64,000 nucleotides of DNA from Scolanthus callimorphus (taxonomy: Eukaryota > Cnidaria > Anthozoa > Actiniaria > Edwardsiidae), in NCBI GenBank assembly GCA_033964015.1, contig CM066916.1:27049404-27113403 (forward strand), written 5' to 3'. Made by a program: the position numbers and the translations under genes. The number at the start of each line of letters is the position of its first letter. Positions within the stretch are counted from its first letter, which is position 1. Positions 1 through 12,631 of this stretch are shown in pieces. Below the pieces are notes generated by a model, which ran no database searches, was not told where the DNA came from, and worked only from the letters and a program-made list of their open reading frames with translations.

Positions 1-1631
1 AAATGTTGTGTATTTGATTCTAAATAACTAAAGACAAAGGAAAAGAGCCTCTGCCAGTCAGGGAAAGTAACTTTTTCCCAAGAAAAATGGAATCTGGAAG
101 CCTTATCTCGATCGATGCTCCTACTTTTCAATGAACAACAACAACAGAGAAGAGCTGAGAGAGATATATGAGATCAATCACAGCTTGTCACACCAGTTGC
201 GGGGCGAAAATGCTGTCTTATCAGAGCTAATCAAACCGAATTGGGAAACATCTTTTGTGTAAACTAGTAAAATGCTTTCAAACGAGTTTCGTTACAAGAT
301 TCCTGTCTTTATGTTCAAGATATTATGAAGAGTGTTTACGAGCATTGGAAGTTAATAAAATTAAGCACCATATAAATATATCCACCACAACACGGAATCA
401 AGACGTAGCGGAAACCACCAGAGTTTTATCCTCAGTTTAGGTAAGAACCCGGAAAGGAAATGAAGGGTTGGTCTGGATAATCAGATTTAGGATTGACGTG
501 CAAAACTGTGGCATGGTGTATGATCTAAACAAAGAAAGTCAAGAATGGTAGAAATTTAGATCCTTTCTTTTCCTGTGCTGAAATTATTTCTGATTTGATA
601 ATAGATTATGTATTTCGAGAAATTGAATATTGCGCGTGAGACTTGGCTCAAAAAGGGCAGGCGGGCTCAAAAATATTTTTAATCTAAACCTTCTGAGGTG
701 GATCCTTTTCCACAATGCGATTAATTCTTAAGTCACTTGAATCCGAGCCTTTCAGTTCGCCGGTAACGTTATGTGAAATCGGTTAATCCATGGCGTTTAA
801 TTCGCAAAATCCGATCCAGGTTTTCGTACACATATAGCGCGATGCTGCCTGGCATGGCCACGAACTAACTGAGACTATGTTTTGATATGAGATAACTTTT
901 CTGTTTATAGCCGCCCGTTTCCCGAAAATTGTTCACTGTATCAAACGATTTGTCCTGCGCTGGGGGTATGTAATTACCTTAAGCAATTATAAGTTCAATG
1001 AATTTAAGTCCAGAGCCATTGTGCTTTGATTATGTTTGCAGTAAACACGTAAACACTAAGTGAAGTAGTATATATTAGTCCGTAAATATGATATCTTCTA
1101 CTTAAAATTGTGCTCAATTTTAGGTACCTGTTTCAGAAACTCCCGTTTGGCGGCTCGCAGTCTGGTTTGTCTGGCATTCCAGGGAGCCAGGAATTGCCAA
1201 CGAAGGCGTTATTCACTAGTACGCGCAAACACCAGTTGACAGCAACAAATTAAGTGCGGAGGTGCTAATTATTCGAGGGGGTAAAAGCTCGCGGAAGCAG
1301 ACCACAAGAGGTAAATTAAGTGTGACTTTTTAATTACTGCTACATGTTGCTATATGAGCTAGGCGCAGTGATCGGATATAGTTCGACATGGGACGACTCC
1401 GTGATTTGTACCTATGTTGTTTAGAGACATTGTACCAGGATTTCGAGCATTTTTGACAAAAAGAGGCCAAAAATCCAGTTACACAATAGTTCCGAACCTC
1501 TCGGCTTGATTTTTGTTTTGCTTGAAGAACATGCAAGCGCACTTTGTTTTGGTTTGTCCCGCCATGAGATTCTCTTGGAAAGCGGAGAAACTAGCTCCCT
1601 AAATTCTACACAAACCGCTATGTAGTTGTAT
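1..1631. other. Upstream intergenic DNA, no gene seen
   Basis: No open frame longer than about 70 codons and no recognisable exon or RNA gene was found here. The sequence is AT-rich and non-repetitive at the scale I can read. It lies more than 7.6 kb upstream of the first coding exon of the BTBD16-like gene. Confidence 0.5.
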
Positions 1632-2391
1632 ATTCTTGGCTTTCACGTGACGTCACCAAAATATTAATTCCCTTATAATCGATTTTACTATGTTTCAGCT
1701 ATGGTACCGTTACAAACTCCCTCTTAGGAGCATTCATTCCAAATATCATATCGTTTCATTACTAAAACACAGAAATATCGCCGAAGGTAATTCATGTCAC
1801 GCAACACCCGATCACGAATTTCGAAGAGTCGATTGGGAACTTTAACAGGAGGTTATGGTCTAATTTGGAAACTAATAGAGAATATATCATTATAGAACAA
1901 CTACAAATGTCATTCGATGTTATTCCTATCATTATTGTGCGCTTTTGAGCGACCTCGTGATTTGGCCGCCATCTTGGTGTCCCTCAAAGGGGCACCAAGA
2001 TGGCGGCTCCATACATTTTGCTGTAATCTTGACGCGTATTACGTTACTCATATTTCATTCATATAATAACATATCTCCCTGAAATTTGGTCAAAAAGAGC
2101 GCTTGACCTTCCTCTGTTAATCCATACTATTTGTGTGTGAATTAGATGTTTTTCAAAGATGTCATAAGAGAAATAAATAAGGCATCGAATCGCAAAGTTC
2201 CTATACATTTCTTACTAAAATTGTATTTCCCAGAACTCGACAAATATTTACTTGGTTGACCTGAAACTCACATAACCACAAGTATATGACAATATCTAAA
2301 GGGTTCTGTCTTTATTTTGTTTATTGTCTTGGAATAAAAGCATATTTAGGGAGTTTTAGTATGGTCACGTGACACGTGAAACCCAAGAATA
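1632..2391. mobile_element. TIR element (about 760 bp)
   Basis: The left end reads TATTCTTGGCTTTCACGTGA and the right end is its inverted near-copy (CACGTGAAACCCAAGAATA). This gives a non-autonomous DNA-transposon-like unit with no coding capacity. Inside, around 1955-2005, a short palindrome built on GCCGCCATCTTGGTG and its inverse brackets a GGG run. The exact target duplication is not clear, so the superfamily is not assigned. Confidence 0.5.
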
Positions 2392-4360
2392 AACTTTAAA
2401 ATGTATTTTCCTAGGTTGCGGTCAAACCTTTTTATTCTGATTGCCGGTGTAAGTAGTCCGAGACTAACCAGACTACATTGTACACGTGTTACTACTAAAA
2501 CTTGCATGCAAACAACCTTACAAAATATGCTAAAATAAAGCCAATATGTTTCATATTTTCAAGTAACCAGATTTGTGCCCACATGTTGCTAGAATCACTA
2601 AATTAGAATCACTGACGTACTAGATATTTCCGGGGAGCTGGTTGTAGGTGTTTCTTGTGCAGGATATTTTTTCCTGGATCAGATGAGTGCCGGAATTTTT
2701 TTGTGAGCCGAAGCACTTGTTTTCTTCTGACCGGCTTGCAGGGATTTATTTTTGTAGCTCAGAAGCTAAGCTTGAGCTTTTTTTCGGGATTTCTGCGACC
2801 CTTCCCGGAGGTATCTAATGGTCTGTCCCTCTTACTGATAATCCGGCAAACTAACGGCGAGCATTCCTGCGAATTTTGACTCCGTGTGGGCTGCTGTCTG
2901 CTGCTGGTGCCAGATACGCCCCCGCCCTCTCCTTCTCAAAGATCAGGATCTGGATGGAGGAGGGGGGGGGGGGGGGAATCTAAAATTTTGAAAATATATT
3001 GTCGGTAGTCGGTTAACATTTGCGGTCTTTGTCGGTAATCGGTAAAACTTAATAATTAACCTCGTAAAGCTTAACTATAAAACATGGGGTCTGGCACTGG
3101 AGCGTGATGCCAGTGCACACGCCATATCAAGATAGTTCACGTTGAAAACTGTCGTTTTCTAAACATTTCCTTATGGAAGTTTCTACTTACCATATCTGGA
3201 AGTCCAGAAGTTTTCCTAGCTTATTTCGTACCGTAAATTATCAAAAAGTTCGTCAAAACTTGCAGATTTTGGAGAGAGAAGCGCTGTTCGTGTATGCCGC
3301 CATCTTTGTTTTGGCCCCAAGGTGCTCGGAAATACCTACACAGGCAGCCCGTGTCACGCACGGGTTGGCATTGACAAAAACGACACATTTATCTTGAAGA
3401 CTAAGCACAAGTGACCTTTCTTTGCTTCTTTTGGTTTGTTTACCGAACATGGCTTCCACTTCCTTCTATTGGTTAGAGATTTGAAATGCGTCCCTAATTA
3501 CTAGGTGTATTCCTTGGTGATGTTGGTGTATAGCCTGTTCCCCTTGTTTGTGTTTTCGGTCAATGAGGGATTTTGGAGCGGAGCGGATAGCTTTTCACGG
3601 TTGACTCGGTGCCGGTGATTTAAGGTCATTTTTTTTTTACTATAAGTTATAAAATGATGGAAATATAAATTTGAACTGCTTTTGTGAGTCGTGCAAGTAC
3701 TATAAATCGTTTGCCTGTCCACACCAATGCAAATTCAGCATTTACTTGTGACTTGAGGGGGAAAAAAGAGGACCATACTTCCAGACAAAGAGCTGAAGCG
3801 TCGTATGGCGACCGTACGGTTCTTACGCCCACGCCAGAGATTTCGGCCCTGACAGTCGCTATCCTGGTGTTGAATTGCTCAGTAGCTAGATACCTATGGG
3901 TGAGAGTACGCCCGGCCACCAGACCATATAAGGACGCCCCTTGTACCGTTAGTGAACAATCAACTAATTTATATGCATTGCCAACGTATTTATGGGCCTG
4001 AAGTGTGTGTTAGAGATCCATGTGGGACACGTTGTTGGTTTTCCTTTTAACAAATAGTAGCTTATTATCTCACGATAATGCAGAAATGTTTTTTCACTTT
4101 AGCATTTCGTTTAGCATGTTTTTTTACTCATATTCCAATAGTAGGCATTGCATTGATACGGGAATGAGTTTCTTTTTAAGTAGTCCGTTTGCGCATGTGC
4201 ACCACATTTTATCTTGTCTAATGAACAGCGACCATTACTGAACCCCTGGCATGAAAGGTCATCTAAGGATGCCGAGAGTGTCAGTTATCTATACTATTAT
4301 AATCGGGTTGTCTGCGCAAACGTTTCTGATTGGCTAAATCGTCCGCACTCACTTCGCTTG
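2392..4360. other. Intergenic DNA with a dispersed repeat copy
   Basis: No gene is recognised. Positions about 3190-3395 are a diverged copy of 27590-27790; both contain GCAGATTTTGGAGAGA and, further on, GGGTTGGCATTGA. This marks a dispersed repeat family present at least twice in the window. A run of about 16 G lies near 2960-2976. Confidence 0.5.
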
Positions 4361-4369
4361 GCCCTGAAG

Positions 4370-6600
4370 CTGTGTCGCCAAACGAAGTTCACAAACCTAA
4401 AGAGAAAGTGGATATCTGCACAGTGGGCGTGTTTTGGTTGGAAAGGATTTACCCTGGGCTAAGTTCTAATTCAAGCGATTTCTTAAGCGAAGGACAAAGC
4501 TGCCATCGCCGCCATTTTGAAATCTCCCACAGAAACTAAAAAAGAACTCAGTTCGCACAGCCGAAATCACCATAGTCATCTAAACCTAAATGGTTCTGTC
4601 ACAGATTACTTGCAGGAATGTGCAGGGATAATTATTATTCGAAAGCTTTAAGCTGAGAAAAATTTTCATTCAAGTTTGAACAAACGTACACCGCCTTGCT
4701 TTCTGGAAGGCGAAATGCCACAAAGCCATGAATAATATTTTCTAAGTATAATTCCTGACGCTGTATCGCAAAACGAAGGACACAAACCAGAAGAGAAGGA
4801 GGAAATCTCTCCAGTGGGCGTGTTTTTGTTGGAAAAGATTCACCTTTGGCTAAGTTCTAAGGGACCGTTCATTTTTTATCAGGGAGGGGGGGCTGGTGGA
4901 AATGAGGGGGGACCCTGTATTTTTTGGGTGGCCCCCCCTTTCATGTCCGTACTTTTTTAGGTGGCCCCCCAAATCCAGTGTATTTTTTTCTGATGCCCCC
5001 CCCCCCCATCTTATAAATGCTTGCCCTGCCAGATAGACTCTTGTCCGAGAGATGCAGATAAAACTTTTTTCTTCTGTCAAAGCTAAGGAACCGATCCCCC
5101 CTCAGAACTATTAAACGTTTTCGTGAAACCCCCTCCAGTCCCCTTTTTGACCTAGTAGAAGACATTTTACAGAAAGAGTGGGCGCCCAACTTTTGATAAG
5201 CGCATTTCATCAAGCTTCAGAAAAAGGGTAGATGAACATTTCGTTTTTTGTGTATAGTAAACAAAGCCTGTCAGGAGCCCAGGAATTAAATACGCTAACT
5301 ATGATGAAAGCTCCTAGTGAAGGGCTCCTGAGGCTTTAGGTTATATTTTTCATGCGCGCAACTATGCGCCGCAAATGACGAACTTATTATTATCCATGTG
5401 CGTGAAGCGCGGCCCAAATGACGAATTTCTATGCTTGTAAGCAAACGTTGAACTCACGCTTACCTAAGGGGTCTTCTTTCGAAAATAGAGATTACCTGGC
5501 AGGACTATCATTGTAGGGAGGGCTTATTTTTCTCGTAAAAAAACTCAAAACGCATATTAGATGTTATTCTTCATGCGCGCGAAGCGCGCCAAAATTTTTA
5601 TTAAGTATTGAGTGAAGTCAGCTTTAGTACCAAGCTGCGAAATATTCGCAGAGTAAAAAATTGAACAGATTTTGAAAAAATGTTGTTGCAGGACGTTATC
5701 ACTCATTATCACTTACCACTGTTGCACTACTATATTTGAGCAAAAAATGAAATATTATGAAAAGAAAACCTGATTGGGTAAGCAGGCGAGAGTTCATTTA
5801 ATGAATATGGTAATAAACTTGCCACGAATAATCCACAGCATGGTTCGCCGTTACATGTTTCAACTAAGCTATATGTTTCTGGTGAAGTAGAAAAATGCAT
5901 ATGATAGAGAAGTTGCTGGAATAACTACTATCTGTAGCTGTTTCACTCTCTTCATTGTCCAAATCTTGCTGAAAAAATTACGACCCTCTCCAGAACAAGA
6001 AAAATTTGTACCATCCCTATAGGCACGCGAAAAAAAATTAGGACCCTCCCCACAAAAATAGGAGCCCTCACACGTTCCTTATACCAAGCCTTGAATAGAC
6101 ACTGAGTTGTAGTTGTACTGTGAGTATTTTCTTGCCTACAGCATGCTATGAAAAATACAAACTTTTCGTTCCCTCCCTGTTATGTGCTTGTATTTTTTTG
6201 GTGACCCCCCTTTAGGGGCGTATTTTTTTGGGTGGCCCCCCCTTTGAGGCCGTATTTTTTTGGGTGCCCCCCCCCCTCATTTCCACCAGTCCCCCTCCCT
6301 GATAAAAAATGAGCGGTCCCTAATTCAAGCGATTTTTTCAGCGAGGGACAAAGCCGCCATCGCGGCCATGTTGAAATCTCCCACATAAACTAAAAAAGAA
6401 CACAGTTCCCTTAGCCGATAGCACCATAGACATTCAAACCTAAATGGTTCTATTACAGATTACTTACATTTCTGTGTAGGGATAATTCTAATTCGAGAAA
6501 GATTTGAGCTGAGAAAAATTTCATTCAAGTTTGAACAAACTTACACCTGGCACTGCCTACAGAGCGCGCGCTAAGTCATGAATGATATTCTCTAAATATT
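4370..6600 (+). repeat. Direct duplication interrupted by a transposon
   Basis: The segment near 4375-4700 (with CAGTGGGCGTGTTTT, GGCTAAGTTCTAATTCAAGCG and GAAATCTCCCACA) is repeated at about 4760-4860 and 6321-6600. The second copy is split exactly at CTAA/TTCAAG by the element at 4861-6320. The first copy therefore serves as a natural empty site for that insertion. Confidence 0.75.
4861..6320. mobile_element. Harbinger-like non-autonomous transposon, TSD TAA
   Basis: The 1,460-bp insertion has about 30-bp terminal inverted repeats starting GGGACCG and ending CGGTCCC, flanked by TAA on both sides. The first duplicate at about 4457-4475 is the empty site and confirms both ends and the 3-bp target duplication. 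A TWA duplication is the hallmark of the PIF/Harbinger superfamily. The subterminal zones are G/C runs with repeated TTTTTTGGGTGGCCCCCC blocks. No transposase is encoded. Confidence 0.8.
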
Positions 6601-7789
6601 GCTATGATAACTTAAGAAATTTCTTAGAACAGTTTAACTTTACCTGTTTCTTCTCTCGTGCCTTACTGATAAGCATTATACAAACAATTCCGAAGTCAAA
6701 TGTTTTTCTGTTATAGGCTGCGTTTTCAATTTTAGCGGGTTCTTAGACAGATTTGAGAACCGGACTGACTACCAAGACACACACACGTGCGTCATTTTCT
6801 CCACCAAAATCAGGGAGACCAGTGCAAAACAAACACATAAAAAGGGAGGTCATTAGTAATGTAAATCAGCAGTTTATGGAAGGGGGAACTTAGGTTGGGT
6901 CTTCTAGCGTCACGAAGTGACGGACTGTTTTCTTGTACCATTGAAATTCAGTAATCTTTGAAGCTTGGGAAGTGTCACAATTGGCAACGAAATTGAACTG
7001 GTCTACTTCCAGGCGCTGAAAATTCCAAAGAACAGTCGCTATTTCTTAGAATGAACTTTTTACTTAATAACCTGGCTGGAATAATTTGTAAAAATGTCGG
7101 TAGCCGGTATAAAATGTTTGTCGTTAATCGTTTTATCCAAGTGGTAGTCGGCTAATGCCTGGTGCACTTGCAACATATGACGACATAAGAAAAATATCAC
7201 GCGAACAAAAATTAGTGGTTTCAAAAAGCTGAAGTCCACAAAAAATTTCAGGAAATTCGTTGAAAGCAAAGTGCATATTTTAGAAAAATACTAAGATTAT
7301 AAGATTATACGATTGTCTGGTGTTCGAAAAAGCTGAAGACCTGCAGTGAAATGCAATTTTTGCTAACAGCTCTACAGTCGTTATACAAATGTTTATTGTA
7401 ATTCCCAAATTCCTCGGTTAAGCTGTTTGCCAAAGCAAAAGTGTCTCACCTTTGTGGCAATGGTTTCTTCTACTACATTTTCTTCCCAAAATGCAGTAAA
7501 ACAATAGGCAACAGTCAATCAACGAGAATATAGCATCTCTACCCCAACAAGAAGCAGCCGCTTACAGTCATGAATAAGTGTATACCAAGGCATTTAGATT
7601 GTAAAATCGCGCTCGCAGCATTTTACTTTTAATTGAAACCGCTAGTTTTAAAGTTGTAGACGAAAATATATTTTCGCGAAATGCGCTCTGACTTTCGCAT
7701 GAGTCACCTTAACTATGCCCACCTGTCGTTAACCCCATCCAGACCCTGAAAGATGGATGGGAGCCTTGATGAAAAAGATGCGCTTGGAA
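6600..7789. other. Intergenic DNA, no gene seen
   Basis: No coding exon, RNA gene or repeat structure could be supported here. The open frames are short and show no family resemblance. Confidence 0.45.
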
Positions 7790-8999
7790 CACAGGCAGCC
7801 CAAGTATAATGGTCGTTAAAAAAATATTCTGGCTTGGCGATGTTTATAGTGTTTATGTGGCTTTGTGTAAGAGTAATCGAAAAACGCGCTAAATTGCTAT
7901 AAAATCGTCACTGAGTTCTGGTAAATGATGGCAAAGAAAAGTAGAAGACTTACATTAAGTTGTCCTTTCCTCGTCTAGAGGCGTTTAAGAGTGTTTCCGA
8001 GGGTTCCACCGGGCCCCTCTAACCAGAGGGGAAGGCTCCAAACAACAATATCGAACGCCTCGCATCGCGACCGAATTTCTTCGATAAATCGCCACTCGAT
8101 CGGCGCCCTAATCACACCAGGAGAACCGTCTTGCATATATCTTTCCTACAAAGCAGCGCTGTCTCGATTAAAACATCCGAACACGGTGAATTTCGGTATT
8201 TTTTCCGTTGAACTTCGACAAGCCAATTTCACCGACTTGCGAAGTCAGGGGCCCTTTGGCCCCAGGAAAACCGTTGCTCCAGTTACAGCGTTATCCTAGC
8301 CAGGCCTTCTGGCTTGATAGCCAGGCCTTCTGGCTTGATAGCCAGGCCTTCTCGCTTGATAGCCAATGGGGATTGTGAACGACATGCAAATTTAGCCTGC
8401 CCCTACATGTGACAGTGACTTTTTGCGAGAAGGCCTGGCTATCAAGCCAGAAGGCCTGGCTATGAAGCCAGAAGGCCTGGCTAGGATAACGCTGTAACTG
8501 GAGCAACGGTTTTCCTGGGGCCAAAGGGCCCCTGACTTCGCAAGTCGGTGAAATTGGCTTGTCGAAGTTCAACGGAAAAAATACCGAAATTCACCGTGTT
8601 CGGATGTTTTAATCGAGACAGCGCTGCTTTGTAGGAAAGATATATGCAAGACGGTTCTCCTGGTGTGATTAGGGCGCCGATCGAGTGGCGATTTATTGAA
8701 GAAATTCGGTCGCGATGCGAGGCGTTCGATATTGTTGTTTGGAGCCTTCCCCTCTGGTTAGAGGGGCCCGGTGGAACCCTCGGAAACACTCTTAAACGCC
8801 TCTAGACGACGAAAGGACAACAGGACAACTTAATGTAAGTCTTCTACTTTTATTTGCCATCATTTACCAGAACTCAGTGACGATTTTATAGCAATTAAGC
8901 GAGTTTTTCGATTACTCTTACACAAAGCCACATAAACACTATAAATATCGCCAAGCCAGAATATTTTTTTTAACGACCATTATACTTGGGCTGCCTGTG
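7790..8999. repeat. 1.2-kb near-perfect palindrome (foldback element)
   Basis: Two arms of roughly 550 bp (about 7790-8345 and 8425-8999) are inverted copies of each other with only scattered differences, so the same 102-codon frame appears on both strands (7991-8299 + and 8481-8789 -). Near the centre the motif GCCAGGCCTTCTGGCTTGATA is repeated on each side of a spacer of about 70 bp. A second frame in the right arm (about 8644-8805, 53 codons, starting MQDGSPGV) looks somewhat protein-like, but I recognise no family. The structure suggests a foldback transposon or a recent inverted duplication. Confidence 0.85.
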
Positions 9000-9277
9000 C
9001 TTGGAATAGTCAAAAGCAAAATCTTTCCTTCGTAATTCTTGCTCTACTATTAATAGTTAACCATAAAATTACTTCTTCGTCACTCATAAAAAGTGGAAGA
9101 AATGTCCTGGACCGGTCAGGCTCAGTCTTGGACTAATACTGGGATGTATGTTATTCCAATAGCAAATTGCATGGAGGATATTAACCATTTACACGCACTA
9201 GAAAGGAGAACAACTGAACGAAAAGGCCTACAAAAACGTCCGCGAGGGCCTGGTGCGGTAGCTCGAGTCTTCTGTAC

Positions 9278-9291
9278 GTCACCATAGCAAC
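9278..9291 (+). promoter_or_regulatory. Perfect RFX X-box upstream of the ATG
   Basis: The 14 bases GTCACCATAGCAAC fit the RFX-factor consensus GTHNYYATRRNAAC at every position. The site ends 15 bp before the start codon at 9306. RFX sites close to the start are a known mark of ciliary genes in animals. Actual RFX control is inferred. Confidence 0.65.
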
Positions 9292-9305
9292 AAGAGCTGA
9301 TCAAG

Positions 9306-9433
9306 ATGGCGGACGTGGAGACGCTGAGCTCCTACATGAACAATCACATCGTCCGCGGAGAACCTTCCCCCTTGCCTAGACCTTATTTACCAGCATTACC
9401 ACCTGGGAAAACTACCAAACCATCATATTCCCG
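9306..9433 (+). CDS. BTBD16: BTBD16-like exon 1 (start codon)
   Basis: The exon begins with ATGGCGGACGTGG in a good Kozak setting (AAGATGG) and encodes residues 1-42 plus two bases of codon 43 (MADVETLSSYMNNHIVRGEP and a proline-rich stretch). The donor is CCG|GTGAGC at 9434. The GC-rich leader with an X-box just upstream supports this as the true start. It is too short to stand out in an ORF scan. Confidence 0.8.
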
Positions 9434-9573
9434 GTGAGCAAGGCAATTAAATCGAACGCGCAGAAGTTATTTGCCTTTAAAGTTATCAAGTTGACCCGCG
9501 TTCGATGAACTCTGAAGTCTTGTTGACTTCAGGATTTCACTCACGATTTTATGTGTGTTGGAATGTGTTGTAG

Positions 9574-9640
9574 ATTTTTGGTTGAGGCGCCTTTTACAGC
9601 TTTACAAGGAGTTGTTGCTGATGCCCGAGAACCTCCTAAA
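9574..9640 (+). CDS. BTBD16: BTBD16-like exon 2
   Basis: The acceptor is TGTTGTAG at 9573 and the donor AAA|GTAAGT at 9641. It completes codon 43 and adds 22 codons (FLVEAPFTALQGVVADARE...). Intron 1 is only 140 bp. The phase joins exon 1 (phase 2) to exon 3 (phase 0) without a stop. Confidence 0.8.
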
Positions 9641-9887
9641 GTAAGTTAAGTTTTAGCTTAGCGTAAAAGTGCTAAGAACTGTTTTATTTCGCCGCTTGAG
9701 ATTTGACTTTGATACTTATCGTTCTGCATGCAAATTAAAGAACTCATTTACTTAGAACCATGTTAAAATATGTCTGATAGCTTTTTTATTATTTTCCTAA
9801 ATAATCAATCCGAATTCACGATAGAACTCCTTGATTTTGGTCAAAGTTTTATGAGGATGGCGCGATAACTGCACTATATAGGATTAC

Positions 9888-11610
9888 TGATACTTAGATT
9901 TAGATAATATCATTATATTAGAGTCTATTAGATGTCTAGTATATTCTATCTTACCTTGTCCTCCCTTCCTATGCTGGACCCCTCGATATTGTGAAATTAT
10001 CAGATATTATCATCTTAGATTCTAGTAGATATCTAACTAGAATACCTCCCTTCCTATGCTGGACCCCACGATACTGCGATATTATCAGATATTATCATCT
10101 TAGATTCTAGTAGATATCTAACTAGAATACCTCCCTTCCTATGCTGGACCCCACGATACTGCGATATTATCAGATATTATCATCTTAGATTCTAGTAGAT
10201 ATCTAACTAGAATACCTCCCTTCCTATGCTGGACCCCACGATACTGCGATATTATCAGATATTATCATCTTAGATTCTAATAGATGTCTAACTAGATTAC
10301 CTCTCTTCCTATGCTGGACCCCACGATACTGCGATATTATCAGATATTATCATCTTAGATTCTAGTAGATATCTAACTAGAATACCTCCCTTCCTATGCT
10401 GGACCCCACGATACTGCGATATTATCAGATATTATCATCTTAGATTCTAATAGATGTCTAACTAGATTACCTCTCTTCCTATGCTGGACCCCACGATACT
10501 GCGATATTATCAGATATTATCATCTTAGATTCTAGTAGATATCTAACTAGAATACCTCCCTTCCTATGCTGGACCCCACGATACTGCGATATTATCAGAT
10601 ATTATCATCTTAGATTCTAATAGATGTCTAACTAGAATACCTCCCTTCCTATGCTGGACCCCACGATACTGCGATATTATCAGATATTATCATCTTAGAT
10701 TCTAGTAGATATCTAACTAGAATACCTCCCTTCCTATGCTGGACCCCACGATACTGCGATATTATCAGATATTATCATCTTAGATTCTAGTAGATATCTA
10801 ACTAGATTACCTCTCTTCCTATGCTGGACCCCACGATACTGCGATATTATCAGATATTATCATCTTAGATTCTAATAGATGTCTAACTAGAATACCTCCC
10901 TTCCTATGCTGGACCCCACGATACTGCGATATTATCAGATATTATCATCTTAGATTCTAGTAGATATCTAACTAGAATACCTCCCTTCCTATGCTGGACC
11001 CCACGATACTGCGATATTATCAGATATTATCATCTTAGATTCTAGTAGATATCTAACTAGATTACCTCCCTTCCTATGCTGGACCCCACGATACTGCGAT
11101 ATTATCAGATAATATAATCTTAGATTCTAGTAGATATCTAACTAGAATACCTCCCTTCCTATGCTGGACCCCTCGATATTGCGATATTATCAGATATTAT
11201 CATCTTAGATTCTAATAGACTTCTAACTAGATTACCTCCCTTCCTATGCTGGACCCCACGATATTGCGATATTATCAGATATTATCATCTTAGATTCTAG
11301 TAGATATCTAACTAGAATACCTCCCTTCCTATGCTGGACCCCACGATACTGCGATATTATCAGATAATATCATCTTAGATTCTAATAGATGTCTAACTAG
11401 ATTACCTCCCTTCCTATGCTAACCCCCACGATATTGTGATATTATCAGATATTATCTTATTAGAATCTATTAGATATCTATTTAGAAACCCTCCTTTCCT
11501 ATGCTGGACCCTATGACATTGTGATATTATCAGATATTATCTTAGTAGAATCTACTAGATCTCTATTTAGATACCCTCCCTTCTCTATACTGGATGCCAA
11601 GATATTGTCC
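9888..11610. repeat. 85-bp tandem array, about 19-20 units
   Basis: The unit begins CTCCCTTCCTATGCTGGACC and continues with GATATTATCAGATATTATC. Starts at 9961, 10046, 10131 and 10216 fix the period at 85 bp. Two sub-variants alternate (TAGTAGATATCTA and TAATAGATGTCTA), which suggests higher-order multi-unit amplification. The end units are the most diverged. Confidence 0.95.
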
Positions 11611-11612
11611 AA

Positions 11613-12330
11613 TTATAGAACGAAGCAATGTGGAATGATGGACCCATAGAAATAAAACATTTGTAGAACGAAGCAATGTGGAAATGAGGGACCAATGGAA
11701 ATTGAACATTTGAAGAACGAAGCAATGTGGAAATGAGGGACCAATTGGAAATAAAAAGCATTTGTAGAACGAAGCAATGTGGAAATGAGGGACCTATGGA
11801 AATTAAACATTTGTATAACGAAGCAATGTGGAAATGAGGGACTTATGGAAATAAAACATTTGTAGAACGAAGCAATGTTGAAATGAGGGACCAATTTGGA
11901 ATAAAACATTGTAGAACGAAGCAATGTGGAAATAAGGGACCAATTGGAAATAAAAGGCATTTGTAGAACGAAGCAATGTGGAAATGAGAGAGTATGGAAA
12001 TGAGACATTTGTAGAACGAAGCAATGTGGAAATGAGGGACTTATGGAAATAAAGCATTTGAAGAACGAAGCAATGTGGAAATGAGGGACCAATTGGGAAT
12101 AAACATTTGTAGAACGAAGCAATGTGGCAATGATGGACTTATGGAAATAAAACATTTGTAGAACGAAGCAATGTTGAAATGAGGGACCAATTGGGAATAA
12201 AACATTTGTAGAACGAAGCAATGTCGCAATGAGGGACCTATGGAAATTGAACATTTGTAGAACGAAGCCATGTGGAAATGAGGGACCCACGTAAATAAAC
12301 TACTTTGTAGAATGAAGCAATGTGGCAGTT
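11613..12330. repeat. About 50-bp tandem array, roughly 14 units
   Basis: The unit contains GAACGAAGCAATGTGGAAATG followed by a variable GGGACCAATTGGAAATAAA segment. Spacing between units is 48-56 bp because of small indels. The 225-codon frame on the minus strand is a translation of this repeat (FHKSLISTLLRSTNV repeats) and not a gene. The array directly follows the 85-bp array. Confidence 0.9.
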
Positions 12331-12631
12331 TCTCTGAAAATTGCAACGGTCAATACATTGTTGATCTTTTGACAAGTAGTTTTTGAATGTGTTTTTGCTG
12401 GTGGATCACGTGACCAAAGTTAAGCCTTTTATATTCATAACATCGATGCACTGTCCAAAGATGGTCAACTCCAATGTTTGTCTTCTGCATATGACATATT
12501 TATATCTGTCATTTGAGCGAAATTCGTAAAACGTTTGCAATAGTATATCTTTTCTTCGGTTTTGCAGACTATTGACAGACAATGTCCCTCGTCTTAATCT
12601 AAGACGATATTATTCGCAATTTCGCAGGATA

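Noticed and set aside
7991..8789. Two identical 102-codon genes on opposite strands
   Set aside because: They are the same stretch seen in the two arms of a palindrome; composition does not look like a protein and no family is recognised.
11613..12290. 225-codon minus-strand frame with repeated ISTLLRSTNV peptides
   Set aside because: It is a translation of the about 50-bp tandem array; the amino-acid repeat follows the DNA repeat and shifts frame with unit indels.
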